Positions 1-8,790 of a stretch of DNA of 64,000 bases are shown in pieces; within the stretch, counting starts at the first letter, position 1, and each line of letters starts with the position of its first letter. This stretch comes from Rhodanobacter sp. (lineage in GTDB: Bacteria > Pseudomonadota > Gammaproteobacteria > Xanthomonadales > Rhodanobacteraceae). The position numbers and the translations under genes are program-made. The notes beneath the pieces were generated by a model. That model was given only the letters and a program-made list of their open reading frames with translations, was not told the origin of the DNA and ran no database searches. The stretch spans positions 34,998 through 98,997 of the forward strand of contig JANJTA010000006.1 in the NCBI GenBank assembly GCA_024711345.1, written 5' to 3'.

Positions 1-1
1 C

Positions 2-676
2 GACGCGACGCCGGTGACGGTCGCCGACCGCGAGGCCGAGCAGGCGATCCGCACGGTGCTGCAGGCGGCGCTGCCGCAGGCGGCCATCTACGGCGAGGAG
101 TTCGGCCTGGCGGGCGAACGCGGCGGCTTGCTGTGGCTGGTCGATCCGCTCGACGGCACCAAGAGCTTCGTGCGCCGCACGCCATTCTTCTCCACCCAGA
201 TCGCGCTGATGGACGGCGACGAGCTGGTGCTCGGCGTATCCAGCGCGCCGATCTACGGCGAGACGATGTGGGCCAGTGCCGGCGGCGGCGCGTGGTTCGA
301 GGGCGAGCGCGTGCGGGTGGCCGGCGTGGCCGGGATGGCGCAGGCCTCGATCTCCATCGGCAACGTGAAAACGCTCACCGCCGACGCGCGCTGGGAAGCG
401 CTGGGCGCGCTGATCCGCGACAGCAACCGCATCCGCGGCTACGGCGATTTCTGCCACTACCACCTGCTCGCGCGCGGCAGCCTCGACCTGGTGATCGAGT
501 CGGACGTGAACATCCTCGACATCGCCGCGCTGGCGGTGATCGTGCGTGAGGCCGGCGGCGTGTTCACCGATCTGGACGGTGCGCCGCCGACGCTGGACAC
601 GACCAGCGTGCTGGCCGGCGCGCCGGCGATCCACGCGCAGGCCCTGCAACGTCTGCGACGCCGTGCCGCGGGTTAG
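2..676 (+). CDS. Inositol monophosphatase-family phosphatase (HisN-like), 5' truncated by window edge
   Basis: The reading frame is open at the left edge and begins within the family motif DATPVTVADREAE, so the true N-terminus lies outside the window. The GTG at 14 is inside this motif and is not the start. Visible family signatures are the metal-binding GEE near fragment residue 32, WLVDPLDGTKSF near 48 and LDIAALAVIVREAGG near the C-terminus. These define the Li-sensitive, Mg-dependent phosphatase fold. The KSF after DGT resembles HisN-type histidinol phosphatases more than CysQ, and a true CysQ lies two genes downstream, but the substrate cannot be fixed from sequence. The stop is 9 bases before nudE, so it probably heads or belongs to the same operon. 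Confidence 0.85.
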   Translation, partial: DATPVTVADREAEQAIRTVLQAALPQAAIYGEEFGLAGERGGLLWLVDPLDGTKSFVRRTPFFSTQIALMDGDELVLGVSSAPIYGETMWASAGGGAWFEGERVRVAGVAGMAQASISIGNVKTLTADARWEALGALIRDSNRIRGYGDFCHYHLLARGSLDLVIESDVNILDIAALAVIVREAGGVFTDLDGAPPTLDTTSVLAGAPAIHAQALQRLRRRAAG

Positions 677-685
677 AATCGGCGG

Positions 686-1243
686 ATGCGCAAACTACCG
701 ATCATCCACGCCACGCGCGACGTCACCGACAGCCATTTCCTGCACGTCGAGCAGCTCGACCTGGAGTTCTCCAATGGCGTGCGGCGAACCTATGAGCGGC
801 TGAAGGGCAGCGGCCTGGGGGCGGTGATCATCGTGCCGATGCTGGACGACGATACCGTGCTGCTGGTGCGCGAGTACGCCGGCGGGCTCGGGCGCTACGA
901 GCTGGGCCTGCCCAAGGGTCGGCTGGACCAGGACGAAACCGCCGAGCAGGGCGCCGAGCGCGAGCTGAAGGAGGAGGTCGGCTACGGCGCACGCAAGCTG
1001 AAGATCCTGCACAACCTGTCGCTGTCGCCGTCGTACATGACGCACATGGCGCATGTGGTGCTGGCGCAGGATCTCTACCCCGAGAAGCTCCCTGGCGACG
1101 AGCCGGAGGAACTCGAGGTGGTGCCGTGGAAGATGGCCGAGCTGCATACCCTGCTGGGCCGCGACGACGTCACCGAGGGGCGCTCGATCGCCGCGCTGTT
1201 CATGGCCCGCGAGTATCTCGCCGGGCGCTTCCCGCGCGCATGA
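686..1243 (+). CDS. nudE: NudE-type ADP-compound Nudix hydrolase
   Basis: A 185-residue protein with a complete Nudix box at residues 78-100 (G78, E84, then REL-KEEVGY). NudE enzymes hydrolyse ADP-ribose, Ap3A and NADH to nucleoside monophosphates in the cytoplasm. The start fits the usual NudE N-terminus (MRKLPIIHATRDV) and the length matches E. coli NudE closely. The stop codon overlaps the start of cysQ as ATGA, so the two are translationally coupled. The nudE-cysQ pairing is widespread in gammaproteobacteria and fits a role in clearing nucleotide by-products. Confidence 0.93.
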   Translation: MRKLPIIHATRDVTDSHFLHVEQLDLEFSNGVRRTYERLKGSGLGAVIIVPMLDDDTVLLVREYAGGLGRYELGLPKGRLDQDETAEQGAERELKEEVGYGARKLKILHNLSLSPSYMTHMAHVVLAQDLYPEKLPGDEPEELEVVPWKMAELHTLLGRDDVTEGRSIAALFMAREYLAGRFPRA

Positions 1244-2061
1244 GCGCGCCGCCCGGCAAGGTTCCGCCCGCGCTGGCCCGGCAGGTCGGCGCGATCGCCC
1301 GTGACGCCGGCGCGGCGATCCTCGATGTCTACCAGGGCGATTTCGCGGTGCACACCAAGGCGGACGCCTCGCCCCTCACCGCGGCCGACCTGGCCGCGCA
1401 GCAGGTCATCATGGCGGGGCTGGCGGCGCTCGACCCGTCGCTGCCGGTGCTGTCGGAAGAGGCCAAGGCACTGCCGTGGTCCGAGCGTCGGCACTGGTCG
1501 CGCTACTGGCTGGTCGATCCGCTCGACGGCACCCGCGAGTTCGTCAAGCGCAACGGCGAGTTCACCGTCAACATCGCCTTGATCGACGATCGCCGCAGCG
1601 TGCTCGGCGTGGTGCTGGCGCCAGTCAGCGGCGAGCTCTACGTGGCCGCGCAAGGGCAGGGCGCCTGGCTGCAGGCGCAGGCCGGCGCTCCGTGGCAGCG
1701 CATCCGCACGCGCGCGATGGGGCAGCCGGCGCTGGTGGCCGGCAGCCGTTCGCATGGTGGCGTGCAGGGCGGCATGCTGCAGCAGCTGGTCGGCAGCGAC
1801 TATGAGCTGGTGCCGCTGGGCTCGTCGCTGAAGTTCTGCCTGATTGCGCGTGGCGCAGCGGATCTCTACCTGCGCCTGGGCCTCACCAGCGAATGGGACA
1901 CCGCCGCGGCGCAATGCGTGCTGGAAGAGGCCGGCGGGGCCCTGCTCGACCTGGCTGGCCAGCCGTTCCGCTACAACCGCGGCGAGTCGCTGCTGAATCC
2001 CGAGTTCGTTGCGGTCGGCGACACCGGCATCGACTGGACCGCGCGGTTGCGGGCGCCATGA
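1240..2061 (+). CDS. cysQ: 3'(2'),5'-bisphosphate nucleotidase CysQ
   Basis: A 273-residue cytoplasmic phosphatase that converts PAP, the by-product of sulfate assimilation, to AMP. The frame is open further upstream, but the ATG at 1240 is chosen because it overlaps the nudE stop as ATGA and gives the expected N-terminus. Family motifs in order are SPLTAADLAAQ (about 44-54), LSEE (71-74, metal ligand), LVDPLDGTREF (91-101) and SEWDTAAAQCVLEEAGG near the C-terminus. It overlaps mazG by 4 bases. It is the second inositol-phosphatase-fold gene within 2 kb, the first being the truncated gene at the left edge. Confidence 0.93.
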   Translation: MSAPPGKVPPALARQVGAIARDAGAAILDVYQGDFAVHTKADASPLTAADLAAQQVIMAGLAALDPSLPVLSEEAKALPWSERRHWSRYWLVDPLDGTREFVKRNGEFTVNIALIDDRRSVLGVVLAPVSGELYVAAQGQGAWLQAQAGAPWQRIRTRAMGQPALVAGSRSHGGVQGGMLQQLVGSDYELVPLGSSLKFCLIARGAADLYLRLGLTSEWDTAAAQCVLEEAGGALLDLAGQPFRYNRGESLLNPEFVAVGDTGIDWTARLRAP

Positions 2062-2870
2062 GCGAATCGCCCCGGCACAGCCTCGACGACCTGCTCGCCA
2101 TCATGGCGCGCCTGCGCGATCCCGAGCGCGGCTGCCCGTGGGACGTGCAGCAGGATTTCGCTTCGATCGCGGCGTACACCATCGAGGAAGCCTACGAGGT
2201 CGCCGACGCGATCGACCGCCGCGACTGGCACGACCTGCGCGACGAGCTGGGCGACCTGCTGCTGCAGGTGGTGTTCCATGCGCAGATGGCCGCCGAGCAA
2301 GGCCTGTTCGATTTCGCCGACGTCGCCCACGCGATCAGCGCCAAGATGCTGCGGCGCCATCCGCACGTGTTCGGCGATACGCGCTACGCCGACCTCGACG
2401 AGCAGATGCAGGCGTGGGAAGCGATCAAGGCCGCCGAGCGCGCGGATAAGGGCGCGGCGGTCGACGCCAGCGCGCTGGCCGGCATCTCCAGCGGCCTGCC
2501 GGAGTGGAAGCGCGCGCAGAAGCTGCAGCAGCGTGCGGCCGCCACCGGCTTTGCCTGGCCCGGCCCCGCGCCGGTGCTGGCCAAGCTGGCCGAGGAGGTG
2601 GACGAGGTACGCGCCGAATTCGACCACGGTGCCGATCCAGCCCGCCTGCAGGACGAGATCGGCGACGTGCTGTTCGTGATGGTGAACCTGGCGCGCCATG
2701 CCGGCGTGGATTTCTCGCAGGCGTTACGCCACGCCAATGCCAAGTTCGAACGGCGCTTCCGGCAGATGGAGCAGCTGGCCGCGGCCGATGGCGCGGCGTT
2801 CGCCGAGCGCACGCTGGACGAGCAGGAGCAGCTGTGGCAGCGCGCCAAGCAAGAGGAGCGCCAGCCCTAG
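2058..2870 (+). CDS. mazG: Nucleoside triphosphate pyrophosphohydrolase MazG
   Basis: A 270-residue tandem-domain all-alpha NTP pyrophosphatase. The ATG at 2058 overlaps the cysQ stop; longer frames upstream run through cysQ and are rejected. The N-terminal MazG domain shows RGCPWD and EEAYEV followed by DELGDLLLQVVFH, the acidic Mg-binding helices. The second copy shows EEVDEV and DEIGDVLFVMVNLARH. MazG removes non-canonical or excess (d)NTPs and modulates ppGpp levels in E. coli. As the last gene of the nudE-cysQ-mazG string it completes a nucleotide-sanitation operon. Confidence 0.94.
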   Translation: MSESPRHSLDDLLAIMARLRDPERGCPWDVQQDFASIAAYTIEEAYEVADAIDRRDWHDLRDELGDLLLQVVFHAQMAAEQGLFDFADVAHAISAKMLRRHPHVFGDTRYADLDEQMQAWEAIKAAERADKGAAVDASALAGISSGLPEWKRAQKLQQRAAATGFAWPGPAPVLAKLAEEVDEVRAEFDHGADPARLQDEIGDVLFVMVNLARHAGVDFSQALRHANAKFERRFRQMEQLAAADGAAFAERTLDEQEQLWQRAKQEERQP

Positions 2871-2916
2871 CGCCGGCGCGACGGCAGCGGGCCGCCGCGC
2901 CGGCCGCTCGCGGAAA

Positions 2917-3426
2917 TTACTTCGCCGCGGGGGCCGCCTCGCCGGCGCGCTGCTGCCAGGCGGCGCGCATCCTCTCGCGCTCGGCACGCATCTTCGCCTC
3001 GTTGGCCAGGTTCTCGTCCAGCGCCTTGCGCAGCGTGGCGATGGCCTGATCGACATTGGTCGGCTGCGCCTGCAGGCGGGCCAGGCGCTTGTAGGCGTAG
3101 TCGCGCACGTGCGGATCCTGCGACTTGGCCAGCACGTCGTGGTACACCGTCGCCATTTCCTTGCCGCGACCGGCCTGCAGGTAGAGCCGTTCCAGGGCGT
3201 GCAGGTCGCCGATCACGCCGCTGCGCTGGCGGTCGAAGCCGTGCATGCGCATGCCGTGGCCGCGCTCGCCATGGTGATCGCGGTCGCCGCGGATGATGCG
3301 GACATCCTTGCCGGTAGCCGCCTGCGGAGCCGATGGCGGGGGCGGCGCGGTCTGGGCCATCACGAACGAGGCCGATCCGGCGATCAGCACGGCCAGGGCG
3401 GAGGCGAGCAGGGTCTTGTGGTGCAT
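2917..3426 (-). CDS. Exported hypothetical protein
   Basis: A 169-residue protein of unknown function. It starts with a clear signal peptide (MHHKTLLASALAVLIAGS, cleavage likely after VMAQ at about 25). A Pro/Ala-rich spacer and a His/Arg-rich stretch around residues 50-62 follow, then a helical region rich in Arg, Glu and Ala. The helices around 70-125 resemble tetratricopeptide or Spy-like helices but no family signature is clear. It is convergent with mazG and divergent from the next gene. Probably periplasmic. Confidence 0.7.
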   Translation of the reverse strand: MHHKTLLASALAVLIAGSASFVMAQTAPPPPSAPQAATGKDVRIIRGDRDHHGERGHGMRMHGFDRQRSGVIGDLHALERLYLQAGRGKEMATVYHDVLAKSQDPHVRDYAYKRLARLQAQPTNVDQAIATLRKALDENLANEAKMRAERERMRAAWQQRAGEAAPAAK

Positions 3427-3568
3427 GGTGGGTCTCCTCGACAGGTAAGCAAGGAAAACGCGGCCGGCCCCCGTGGGTTGACCGGAACGTTCAGGCCGGT
3501 GTCATGCTTGCAACCTTTCTGCCGCCGGCCGCATCTGAGCCGGGTCGACACCCGCCAAGGAGAGTTCC

Positions 3569-4345
3569 ATGCGTCGTATTCTCACCGCAGCCCTGCTGCT
3601 TGCTCCGCTCGTCGCTCTCGCCGCCAACCCGTGCAAGTACGAGGCCGCGCGCAACCTGCAACTCGACTTGGCCGGCGTGCGCGCCGTGCAGATCGACGTG
3701 CACAGCCACGACCTGCACCTGGCCGGCAGCGCCGACGCCAAGGGCCTCAGCGTTCGCGGCCGCGCCTGCGCCTCCGAGCAGTCCGCGCTGGACAAGCTGC
3801 AGATCACCCAGCACCGCGAGGGCGACCAGCTGCTGATCGACATCGGCAACAGCGGCGGCTTCAACTTCAGCCTGTTCGGCGGCAGCTCCTACGCGAGCCT
3901 GGAAGCCACCGTGCAGATGCCGGCGAACCTGCCGGTCACCGTGCGCGTGGGTTCCGGCGATGCCCACGTCGGCGGCGTGCAGCAGTTGCAGGCGAACGTG
4001 GGCTCGGGCGACCTGCACGTGCGCCAGGTGGCCGGCAAGTTCGCCACCAGCGTGGGCTCGGGCGACGTCGACGCCAGCGACGTCGGCAGCCTGGAGCTGG
4101 GCTCGGTGGGCTCGGGCGACTTCAAGGCCGACGGCATCAGGGGCGACGCCCGCATCGGCAGCATCGGCTCGGGCGACGTCACCCTGCGCAACGTCGGCGG
4201 CAGCGTGCATGCCGACACCCTGGGCTCCGGCGACCTGAGCGTGAACGGCGTCGGCGGCGACCTCAGCCTCGGCGCCAAGGGCAGCGGCGACGTCAACCAC
4301 TCCGGCGTGAAGGGCAAGGTCAGCGTGCCGCACGACGACGATTGA
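3569..4345 (+). CDS. Exported GIN-domain (DUF2807/DUF4097-like) beta-repeat protein
   Basis: A 258-residue exported protein with a signal peptide (MRRILTAALLLAPLVALAA) and a strong ribosome site (AAGGAGAG just before the ATG). After about residue 120 it carries at least seven turns of a repeat of roughly 18-20 residues containing GSGD or a close variant (VGSGDAHV, VGSGDLHV, VGSGDVDA, VGSGDFKA, IGSGDVTL, LGSGDLSV, KGSGDVNH). This pattern is typical of the GIN/DUF2807 right-handed beta-solenoid fold. It is probably periplasmic or surface-exposed; no ligand is known. Confidence 0.8.
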   Translation: MRRILTAALLLAPLVALAANPCKYEAARNLQLDLAGVRAVQIDVHSHDLHLAGSADAKGLSVRGRACASEQSALDKLQITQHREGDQLLIDIGNSGGFNFSLFGGSSYASLEATVQMPANLPVTVRVGSGDAHVGGVQQLQANVGSGDLHVRQVAGKFATSVGSGDVDASDVGSLELGSVGSGDFKADGIRGDARIGSIGSGDVTLRNVGGSVHADTLGSGDLSVNGVGGDLSLGAKGSGDVNHSGVKGKVSVPHDDD

Positions 4346-4355
4346 TGATTCTTCC

Positions 4356-4436
4356 GGTAGGAGCCCGCTTGCGGGCGATGCTCTTTGTGTGAAGGCATAC
4401 CAGAGTAAAAGCATCGCCCGCGAGCGGGCTCCTACC
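4356..4436. repeat. REP-type palindromic pair, family 1 copy a
   Basis: Two arms of 26 bases (4356-4381 and 4411-4436) are inverted copies with one mismatch, core GTAGGAGCCCGC...GGGCGATGC, separated by 29 bases. Each arm is itself partly palindromic (AGCCCGCTTGCGGGCGA). It lies between converging genes. The TAG stop of the carrier gene on the minus strand (4432-4434) is part of the right arm. The same family recurs at 29270, 32281 and 59660. Confidence 0.93.
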
Positions 4437-5553
4437 CGTGGGTCCAGCGAAATACCAGGTACACCAGGGGCGCGCACACCAGCAGGAACGGAATCGACAC
4501 CAGGTGCAGCAGCCGCAGCCCATGCGGCTGCTTCGCCAGGCGCAGCGCGATCAGGTTCGCCAACGAACCGATCGCCACGCCGAAGCCGCCCACGTTCACC
4601 GCCACCGCCAGCGCGATCGTGTCGGGTGTGCGTTCCAGCAGCAACACCGTCGCCGGCACGTTGCTGATCAACTGCGAGGCGACGATGCCGCTGGCATACA
4701 GCGTCAGCGGCTGGCTGAAGTCGAGTCGGTCCAGCGTCTGCTGCACCAGAGGCAGATCCGCGAAGTGGCCCAGGCCCAGGAAGATCGCGGCAAACGTGAG
4801 CAGCAGCAGCCAGTCGATCCGCGCCAGGCTCGATCGCGCCAGCCAGGCGAATAACGCCAGCAACAGCAGCGCGCCCAGCGGCGCCTGGCCGTATTCCATC
4901 AGCAGCACCATGCCGACCAGCGCGGCCATCGACCACGCGCCGAGGCGGCCCGAGGCCACGCTGCCGTCGATCCGTTCCGGGCTCAGCGCCACGCGCTCGC
5001 GCGGCAACCACAGCCAGGCGAATGCCGCCACCAGCGCGAACATCACCGCCGCGGCTGGCAGCATCGCCGCCGCGAAATGCAGGAACGGCAGCCGCGAGTG
5101 CTGCCACAGCAGCAGGTTCTGCGGGTTGCCGATCGGGCTCAGGGTGGAACCCGCGTTCACCGCCAGTGCCTCCAGCACCACCATGCGCAACACGGGCAGG
5201 TTGGAGACGCTGCCGATCGCCACGGTCAACGGCACGATCAGGAACAGGCTCACGTCATTGGTCAGCACCATCGACAGCAGCGCCGTCGCGGCCACCAGCA
5301 GCAGGCCCAGGCTGCGCAGCGAATGCGCGCGCGCCACCACGGCTGCCGCCGCGTGCTGCACCAGGCCGCTGTCGCGGATGCCCTGGATCGCGATCAGCAA
5401 ACCCATCAGCCCGGCCAATGTGGGCAACTGCAGCCAGTGCCGGTAGCTCGCCAGCGGCTGCGGATCGAGCACCGCCAGCGCGATCGCCAGCGCCGCGAAC
5501 AGCCACAGCAGCCACTCCTCCTCGAGGCGCTGTCGTATGCGGCTTGCAGTCAT
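4432..5553 (-). CDS. ArsB/NhaD/SLC13-superfamily ion transporter
   Basis: A 373-residue polytopic inner-membrane protein with about ten hydrophobic segments. Family hallmarks are LTNDVSLFLIVPLT (about 97-110) and the NAGSTLSPIGNPQNLL loop (133-148), with a second related half ending VNVGGFGVAIGSLANLIAL. These match the ion-transporter superfamily containing ArsB arsenite pumps, citrate carriers and NhaD antiporters. It is shorter than ArsB (about 430 residues) and no arsR or arsC lies nearby, so arsenite export is not supported; the substrate is unknown. It starts 55 bases after the YbbP stop and may be read with that operon. Its TAG stop is supplied by the adjacent REP arm. Confidence 0.82.
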   Translation of the reverse strand: MTASRIRQRLEEEWLLWLFAALAIALAVLDPQPLASYRHWLQLPTLAGLMGLLIAIQGIRDSGLVQHAAAAVVARAHSLRSLGLLLVAATALLSMVLTNDVSLFLIVPLTVAIGSVSNLPVLRMVVLEALAVNAGSTLSPIGNPQNLLLWQHSRLPFLHFAAAMLPAAAVMFALVAAFAWLWLPRERVALSPERIDGSVASGRLGAWSMAALVGMVLLMEYGQAPLGALLLLALFAWLARSSLARIDWLLLLTFAAIFLGLGHFADLPLVQQTLDRLDFSQPLTLYASGIVASQLISNVPATVLLLERTPDTIALAVAVNVGGFGVAIGSLANLIALRLAKQPHGLRLLHLVSIPFLLVCAPLVYLVFRWTHG

Positions 5554-5608
5554 CGGGAAGTCCGGTAGGGCGTCGGCGCACTTTATCAGCCTGCCCTTCC
5601 ATGCCGAT

Positions 5609-8092
5609 TCAATCCTCGCGCAACAGCCGCATCGGCGGCGTGCGGCTGACCTTTCGCGTGCCGGCCAGGCCCAGCAGCATCACCACCAGCGCCGCGCCCG
5701 CGGCGCCGCCGAGCAGCGGCCATGGCGGCGGCACGAAGCCTTCGATGTGGAACACCGCCTGCCCCAGCCACAGCCCGGCGCCGGCGGCGCCGAGTGCGGC
5801 GGTGAGGCCGGCGACCAGACCGAGCAGGGCGAACTCGCAGGCGGCGGCCACGCGCAGTTGTGCGCGGCGCGCGCCCAGCGTGCGCAGCAGGGCGGCTTCG
5901 TGGCGGCGCTCGGCCGCGCTGGCGGCCAGTGCGGCGGCCAGCACCAGTGCGCCGGCGAGCAGGCTGAAGCCGAGGATCCAGCGCACCGCATTGCCGACCC
6001 GGTCGACGATCTCGCGCACGCGATCGAGCAGCGAGTCGACGTCGACCAGGCTGAGGTTGGGGTAATCGCGCGACAACTGCGCCAGCTCGCTGGCGTGCCC
6101 GCGCGGCAGGTGGAAGCTGGCCAGCCAGGTGTGTGGCAGCGCGCCGGCGTGGGCCGGGTCGAGCAGCAGGAAGAAGTTGACCCGGAACGAACTCCAGTCG
6201 ACCTTGCGCACGCTGCTGACCTTCGCATCGATGCTGCCTTCGCCCACGTCGAAGCGCAGCGTGTCGCCGATCTTCAGCGCGAACATGTCGCGCCACATGG
6301 TGTCGATCGACACCTCGGCCTGGGCCGGCTGCGGACCCTGCCAGCGGCCGGCGATCACCTCGTTCGCGGGCGGCAGTTCGGCGGACCAGGACAGCCGCAG
6401 CTGGCGGTCGGTCCAGTCCTTCGCGCGCTCGTCGGCGAAGGCGAGCTGGTCGATCGGGCGGCCGTTGATGGCGATGAGCTTGCCCACCGCCAGCGGCAGC
6501 ATGTTGAGCTGGTCGCCGCCGGTCGTGGCCAGCGCCTGCTCGAAGCCGGCGCGCTGGTCGTCCTGCAGGTTCAGCGCGAACCAGTTCGGCGTGTCCGCCG
6601 GCAATTCCTGGCGCCAGCCCTGCAGCAGTGCCGGCGCCACGATCGCCAGCAACAGCAGCGCGCACAGGCCCAGGCTGAGCGCGGTGGCCTGGATCACGCT
6701 CAGCGCAGGCCGCCGCGCCAGCGCGGCGAGACCGAGGCGCAACGCCGGGTGCGCGCCCGGCGCGATGCGCCGGGCCAGCCACAGCAGCAAGCCGGCCAGC
6801 AGTGCCGCGATCAGCGCCACGCCGAGCAGGCTGGCGGTGAGGATGCCGGCCAGGGTGAGCGAGCTGCTCTGGCTCCAGATCAGGCCCAGCGCCACCAGCG
6901 CCGGGATCAGGTACAGCGCGTCGAAGCGGCGTACCCGCCGCTGCATGCTCTGACGGAATACCGCCACCGGCGGCACCTCGGCCAGCCGTGCCAGCGGCGG
7001 CAAGGCGAAGCCGATCAGCACGGCGATACCCATCGCGGCGGCGGCAAACGATGGCGCCAGCGGCAGCACGGTCGGCACGTTGCCGAACAACTGGCTGGCC
7101 AGCAGCCAGGCCAGTTGCGCCAATCCCAGCGCGAGCAGCACGCCGAGTGCGGTGGCCGGCACGGCGAGTGCGCCCAGCGTGCCCAGCAACAGCCCCAGCA
7201 CGCGCTGGCGCGGCGTGCCCAGCGCACGCAGCAGCGCCACTTCGGCGGTCTTGCGGCGCGCGTAGCGCTGCGCGGACAGCGCGATCGCGATGCCGGCCAG
7301 CAGCGCCGACAGCAGGGCGGTCAGGCGCAGGAACGCACCGGCGCGGTCGAACGCCGTGCGCATGCGCTCCTGGGTCTGTTCCGGCGTGATCAGCTGCGCG
7401 CCCTGCGGCAGCGCGGTCGCCTGCGCCCAGTCGCGCCAGGCCTGCACCGCCGCCGGCGTACCGGCCAGCAGCAGGCGGTGGCGGGCACGGCTGCCGGTGC
7501 CGAGCAGGCCGGCCTGTTCGGCGTCGGCCAGGCTCATCAGCGCACGCGGCGCCAGCGCCAGCAGCTCGCCGCCGTCGGGCTGGCGCAGCAGTTCGGCGGC
7601 AATGGTCAGCTCGCGCCCGCCCAGTTGCAGCGGCTGGCCGACCTGGAGGCCCAGTGCCACCAGCGCGCGATGGTCGAGGTAGACCTGGCCGGCGGCCGGG
7701 GCGTGGCCGTTGCGCGTGCGGCCGGCGGCGTCGCGCAGCTCCAGCTTGCCACGCAGCGGATAATGGGCATCGACCGCCTGCACGTCGAGCAACTGGGTCT
7801 GCTCGTGGGCAAACGCCACGCTGGGAAAGCCGGCGGTGCGGGCGAGCTGCAGGCCGTCGCCGCGGGCGCGCTCGGCGAACGTGTCAGGCAGGGGCTGCGG
7901 CGACGACACGCCGATGTCGCCGCCGATCAGTTCGGCGGCGCTGGCCAGCATGCCGCGCTCGATCCGCGTCGCCAGCGTGGCGACCACGCCCAGCGCCACC
8001 ACCGCCAGCACCAGCGACGCAGCCAGCGTGCGCAGTTCCGGCAGGTGCCATTCGCGACGCAGGCTGCGCAAGGCAAGCAGCAGCATCTTCAT
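5609..8092 (-). CDS. ybbP: YbbP-type FtsX-family ABC transporter permease
   Basis: An 827-residue permease. It has an N-terminal membrane anchor (about 20-40), a long periplasmic MacB-like domain, three or four membrane helices around 250-420 (a first FtsX domain), further segments in the middle, and a second FtsX domain with helices near 690-815. It overlaps the ATPase gene upstream by 4 bases (stop and start share ATGA). In E. coli the homologous ybbA-ybbP pair is divergent from tesA exactly as here. The role is thought to be lipid or lipoprotein related but is not settled. Confidence 0.88.
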   Translation of the reverse strand: MKMLLLALRSLRREWHLPELRTLAASLVLAVVALGVVATLATRIERGMLASAAELIGGDIGVSSPQPLPDTFAERARGDGLQLARTAGFPSVAFAHEQTQLLDVQAVDAHYPLRGKLELRDAAGRTRNGHAPAAGQVYLDHRALVALGLQVGQPLQLGGRELTIAAELLRQPDGGELLALAPRALMSLADAEQAGLLGTGSRARHRLLLAGTPAAVQAWRDWAQATALPQGAQLITPEQTQERMRTAFDRAGAFLRLTALLSALLAGIAIALSAQRYARRKTAEVALLRALGTPRQRVLGLLLGTLGALAVPATALGVLLALGLAQLAWLLASQLFGNVPTVLPLAPSFAAAAMGIAVLIGFALPPLARLAEVPPVAVFRQSMQRRVRRFDALYLIPALVALGLIWSQSSSLTLAGILTASLLGVALIAALLAGLLLWLARRIAPGAHPALRLGLAALARRPALSVIQATALSLGLCALLLLAIVAPALLQGWRQELPADTPNWFALNLQDDQRAGFEQALATTGGDQLNMLPLAVGKLIAINGRPIDQLAFADERAKDWTDRQLRLSWSAELPPANEVIAGRWQGPQPAQAEVSIDTMWRDMFALKIGDTLRFDVGEGSIDAKVSSVRKVDWSSFRVNFFLLLDPAHAGALPHTWLASFHLPRGHASELAQLSRDYPNLSLVDVDSLLDRVREIVDRVGNAVRWILGFSLLAGALVLAAALAASAAERRHEAALLRTLGARRAQLRVAAACEFALLGLVAGLTAALGAAGAGLWLGQAVFHIEGFVPPPWPLLGGAAGAALVVMLLGLAGTRKVSRTPPMRLLRED

Positions 8093-8790
8093 GCCGGCAC
8101 GTCCGCGCCGGTCGAGACGACGCGGCCTGCCTCCAGTTCGATCCGGCGGTCGCAGCGCGCGGCCAGGGTCGCGTCATGGGTGACCAGCACCAGGGTGGTG
8201 CGGTGGTCGCGGTTCAGCGCGAACAGCAGGTCGCAGACGTGGTGGCCGGTGCGCTGGTCGAGGTTGCCGGTGGGTTCGTCGGCGAACAGCACGCGCGGGC
8301 CGTGCACGAATGCGCGGGCGATCGCCACGCGCTGCTGCTCGCCGCCGGACAGCTGGGCCGGGTAGTGCCGCCGCCGCGCGCCCAGGCCCACGGCTTCGAG
8401 CGCGGCGCGGGCGCGCGGGCGTGCCTCGCTGCTGCCTTCCAGTTCCAGCGGCAGCATCACGTTCTCCTCGGCGGTCAGTGCGGGCAGCAGGTGGAACGAC
8501 TGGAACACGAAGCCGACCAGGCGCCGGCGCAGGTCGGCGCGGGCCTCTTCGTCCAGTTGCTGCAGCGCATGGCCGTCCAGCGCGATGCTGCCGTCGTCCG
8601 GCGTATCCAGTCCGGCCAGCAGGCCGAGCAGGGTAGTCTTGCCGGAGCCGGAGGCGCCGACGATGGCGAAGCTCTCGCCCGGGCGCACCTGCAGGCTGAC
8701 CTGGCTGAGGATTTGCAGTCTCCCCTCGGGGCCGTTGACCGACTTGCTAACATCGCAGGCTTCAAGAAGAGGCCGGGAAGAATCACTCAT
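8089..8790 (-). CDS. ybbA: YbbA-type ABC transporter ATP-binding protein
   Basis: A 233-residue LolD/MacB-like ATPase. Walker A is GASGSGKTT at residues 45-53, with the Q-loop FQSFHLLP, signature LSGGEQQRVAIARA, Walker B VLFADEPTGN and the switch histidine in LVTHD. The ATG at 8788-8790 (complement) gives MSDSSRPLLEACDVSKSV, aligning with the E. coli YbbA N-terminus. A longer open frame upstream runs antisense through tesA and is rejected. The start codon overlaps the divergent tesA start, both lying in the same four bases CATG. Confidence 0.93.
   Translation of the reverse strand: MSDSSRPLLEACDVSKSVNGPEGRLQILSQVSLQVRPGESFAIVGASGSGKTTLLGLLAGLDTPDDGSIALDGHALQQLDEEARADLRRRLVGFVFQSFHLLPALTAEENVMLPLELEGSSEARPRARAALEAVGLGARRRHYPAQLSGGEQQRVAIARAFVHGPRVLFADEPTGNLDQRTGHHVCDLLFALNRDHRTTLVLVTHDATLAARCDRRIELEAGRVVSTGADVPA

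Noticed and set aside
2698..4392. 564-codon plus-strand frame
   Set aside because: It crosses mazG, an opposing gene and the GIN-domain gene in other frames; composition is Arg/Ala-biased shadow.
4356..4436. CRISPR-like spacing of repeats
   Set aside because: Arms are inverted, not direct, occur as isolated pairs, and there are no spacer arrays or cas genes in the window.
4432..5553. Arsenite efflux pump ArsB
   Set aside because: It is shorter than ArsB and no ars regulator or reductase is nearby; only the superfamily assignment is safe.
5537..8365. 942-codon open frame on the plus strand
   Set aside because: It is antisense to ybbP and ybbA, is rich in Arg, Gln and His with low-complexity composition, and has no motif; a high-GC shadow frame.
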